From positions 1,674,001 through 1,738,000 of the forward strand of contig NZ_CP149803.1 in assembly GCF_037943105.1 (NCBI RefSeq): DNA of 64,000 bases. The letters run 5' to 3'. This DNA is from Pseudomonas sp. TMP9. Lineage in GTDB: Bacteria > Pseudomonadota > Gammaproteobacteria > Pseudomonadales > Pseudomonadaceae. The position numbers and the translations under genes were made by a program. The notes under the pieces were generated by a model. That model was given only the letters and a program-made list of their open reading frames with translations. It ran no database searches and was not told where the DNA came from. Of the stretch, positions 62,503 through 64,000 are shown piece by piece (position 1 is the stretch's first letter; each line of letters opens with the position of its first letter).

Positions 62503-64000
62503 ATGCCTGTGTTACCCAACCTTGTTACCGGTCTGCTTGTCTTACTGCTGAGTGCTGCGGCCTTGGCCGAGGCAGAGCTGCGCGTACGTATTGAGCCGGC
62601 TAATAGCGCACTCAAACGCAATATCGAAGGTTATATCGGCAGCCTAGGCGAGCGCGATGCTGAAGCCCTTCAGCGTTTTCGCCGGGTGGCCGAGAACCAG
62701 GCCGAGAAAGCCAGCCAGGCGCTGGGCTACTACCAAGCGCAGATCACAGCAGAGGTCAGTGAGGGCGCAACGCCGCGTCTGACCCTGCGCATCCAGCCTG
62801 GTGAGCCGGTGCGCTTGCGTGATGTGGTGGTGCGTATTGAAGGTCCGGCGGCGCAACTGCGTGATTTTCGCCTCCCGAATGATCCACAGCTGCGTAGGGG
62901 CGTCCAGCTCAATCACGGTCGTTACGACGCTGCTAAGCGAGACATCCAGAACCAGGCTTCACGTTATGGCTTTTTCGCAGGGCGTTTTAGCCAGCAGCGT
63001 CTGACGATCGACCCGGATAATGGGGTCGCAGACATCGAGCTGATTTATCTCAGCGGTCCACGCTATCAACTGGGGGCTGTGCATTTTCTGGGGGACTCAC
63101 CCTTTGATGAACAGCTGCTGCAGCGCATGGTGCCGTTCCCAGCCGATACACCTTATGACTCGGTGCTGATCGCTGAGCTGTATCAGGCGCTGCGTTCCAG
63201 TGGCTATTTTGAGTCGGTGCAGGTGGACGCCAACCCCAGCAGCGCAGCGGCCGAGCAGATCCCGGTGCAAGTCCAATTACAGGCGCGTAAGCCACGCAGC
63301 ATGGGCTTGGGCTTGGGGTTTTCCACTGATGTTGGGCCCCGTGGGCGAGCGAACTGGACGCGGCATTGGGCCAATCCACAGGGTCACAGTTATGGCGCGG
63401 AAGTCGAGCTGTCGGCCCCCCGGCAAAATGTCGGCCTGTGGTACGACGTCCCGCTTGATCCGCCGCTGACCGATAAACTCAGGGTCGCCGGCGGTTACCA
63501 GGCCGAGGAGTTGGCCGATACCGACAGCAAAAGCCGTTTACTGACCTTCGGGCCGGAATGGCACCGCCAATTGGACAATGGCTGGCAGCGAGTCGTGTCG
63601 CTGAAGTGGCGACACGAACAATACGACCTGGGCGATGACGCCGGCACCAGCACGCTGCTGATGCCGGGAATCAGCTATTCCTATCTGGGCAGTGATAATC
63701 AGATCGACCCCAACCATGGCTACCGTCTGCAGTTCGATCTGGCCGGGGCGGCTAATGGGCTGTTGTCGGATGCCAATGTGCTGCACGGCAATATTCAGCT
63801 CAAAGGCCTGACCACCGTGTTTAAACGCCATCGATTGCTGGGCCGGGTACAGCTAGGCGGCACCGAGTCCGATGGCTTTGCCCAAGTACCGCCGTCGCTG
63901 CGCTTCTTTGCGGGCGGCGACCAAAGCGTGCGCGGATATGACTACCAGAGTCTGTCACCAGAAAATGACGAGGGGGACAAGGTCGGTGGTCGTTACCTGT
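62503..64000 (+). CDS. tamA: Translocation and assembly module subunit TamA (partial)
   Basis: The frame is open from ATG 62503 to the window end, giving 499 residues without a stop. A signal peptide (about 1-22, VLLLSAAALAEAE) is followed by three POTRA domains (about 23-265) and an Omp85-type barrel. The VRGYDYQSLSP motif near residue 480 is the conserved VRGF/Y signature of the family. The short N-terminal POTRA and the GLGLGFSTDVGPRGRANW barrel start match TamA rather than BamA. TamA works with TamB in outer-membrane protein and lipid transport; tamB is expected beyond the window. Confidence 0.93.
   Translation, partial: MPVLPNLVTGLLVLLLSAAALAEAELRVRIEPANSALKRNIEGYIGSLGERDAEALQRFRRVAENQAEKASQALGYYQAQITAEVSEGATPRLTLRIQPGEPVRLRDVVVRIEGPAAQLRDFRLPNDPQLRRGVQLNHGRYDAAKRDIQNQASRYGFFAGRFSQQRLTIDPDNGVADIELIYLSGPRYQLGAVHFLGDSPFDEQLLQRMVPFPADTPYDSVLIAELYQALRSSGYFESVQVDANPSSAAAEQIPVQVQLQARKPRSMGLGLGFSTDVGPRGRANWTRHWANPQGHSYGAEVELSAPRQNVGLWYDVPLDPPLTDKLRVAGGYQAEELADTDSKSRLLTFGPEWHRQLDNGWQRVVSLKWRHEQYDLGDDAGTSTLLMPGISYSYLGSDNQIDPNHGYRLQFDLAGAANGLLSDANVLHGNIQLKGLTTVFKRHRLLGRVQLGGTESDGFAQVPPSLRFFAGGDQSVRGYDYQSLSPENDEGDKVGGRYL

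Noticed and set aside
1..64000. tRNA, rRNA, integrase or phage structural genes that would define an integrated island
   Set aside because: None was recognised on either strand, so no tRNA-linked attachment site is proposed.

Overview
The window is chromosomal DNA from a gammaproteobacterium of the Pseudomonadaceae, most likely a Pseudomonas or close relative. This rests on moderately high G+C core genes, a complete liuRABCDE leucine/isoprenoid catabolic cluster in the order known from P. aeruginosa, a dsbRS-dsbD-dsbE-dsbG cluster, the xthA / GNAT / tamA arrangement and Pseudomonas-type REP palindromes. It divides into a left core part (1-8.9 kb), a large accessory contact-dependent inhibition (CDI) region (about 9-26.5 kb and 32.4-43.8 kb) interrupted by the dsb cluster (26.6-32.1 kb), and a right core part (43.9-64 kb).

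Left core: a siroheme sulfite reductase with its DUF934 partner, a small membrane protein, a chemoreceptor with an unrecognised co-transcribed gene, undecaprenyl-diphosphatase, an epoxide-hydrolase-like alpha/beta hydrolase and the ABC-F ATPase YbiT.

Accessory part: a two-partner secretion transporter (cdiB), a 2734-residue CdiA effector ending in a VENN pretoxin region and an unassigned toxin tip, and its immunity gene. After an IS30 element come a membrane-anchored partner protein and an RTX-repeat protein cut off by an IS3 element, then a decayed BREX brxL remnant. Beyond the dsb genes lies a graveyard of displaced CdiA C-terminal modules. These are an orphan TNT-type (NAD glycohydrolase-like) toxin with immunity gene, preceded by a 716-bp stretch identical to cdiA; an esterase-like GHSQG toxin fragment split by IS66 (8-bp target duplication); a second cdiA core fragment; an HNH-like toxin split by IS30 (3-bp duplication) with a SUKH/SMI1 immunity gene; and the first codons of a further toxin. 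REP-associated transposase (RAYT) elements and tiny elements with the same termini lie exactly at several module borders.

The dsb cluster inside the accessory part is a divergent two-component system (dsbR, dsbS) and periplasmic thiol-disulfide genes, with OmpR-type repeat boxes between them.

Right core: MmcQ/YjbR-like protein, parvulin, PilT/PilU-family ATPase, acetoacetyl-CoA synthetase, the liu operon (leucine to acetyl-CoA and acetoacetate, the latter then activated by the adjacent synthetase), a LysR regulator divergent from an acyl-CoA dehydrogenase, TerC, a PstS-OmpA fusion, exonuclease III, an acetyltransferase and the start of tamA, which runs off the window end. No tRNA, rRNA or CRISPR array was seen. 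The most interesting system is the CDI toxin-switching locus with its RAYT-bordered orphan cassettes.
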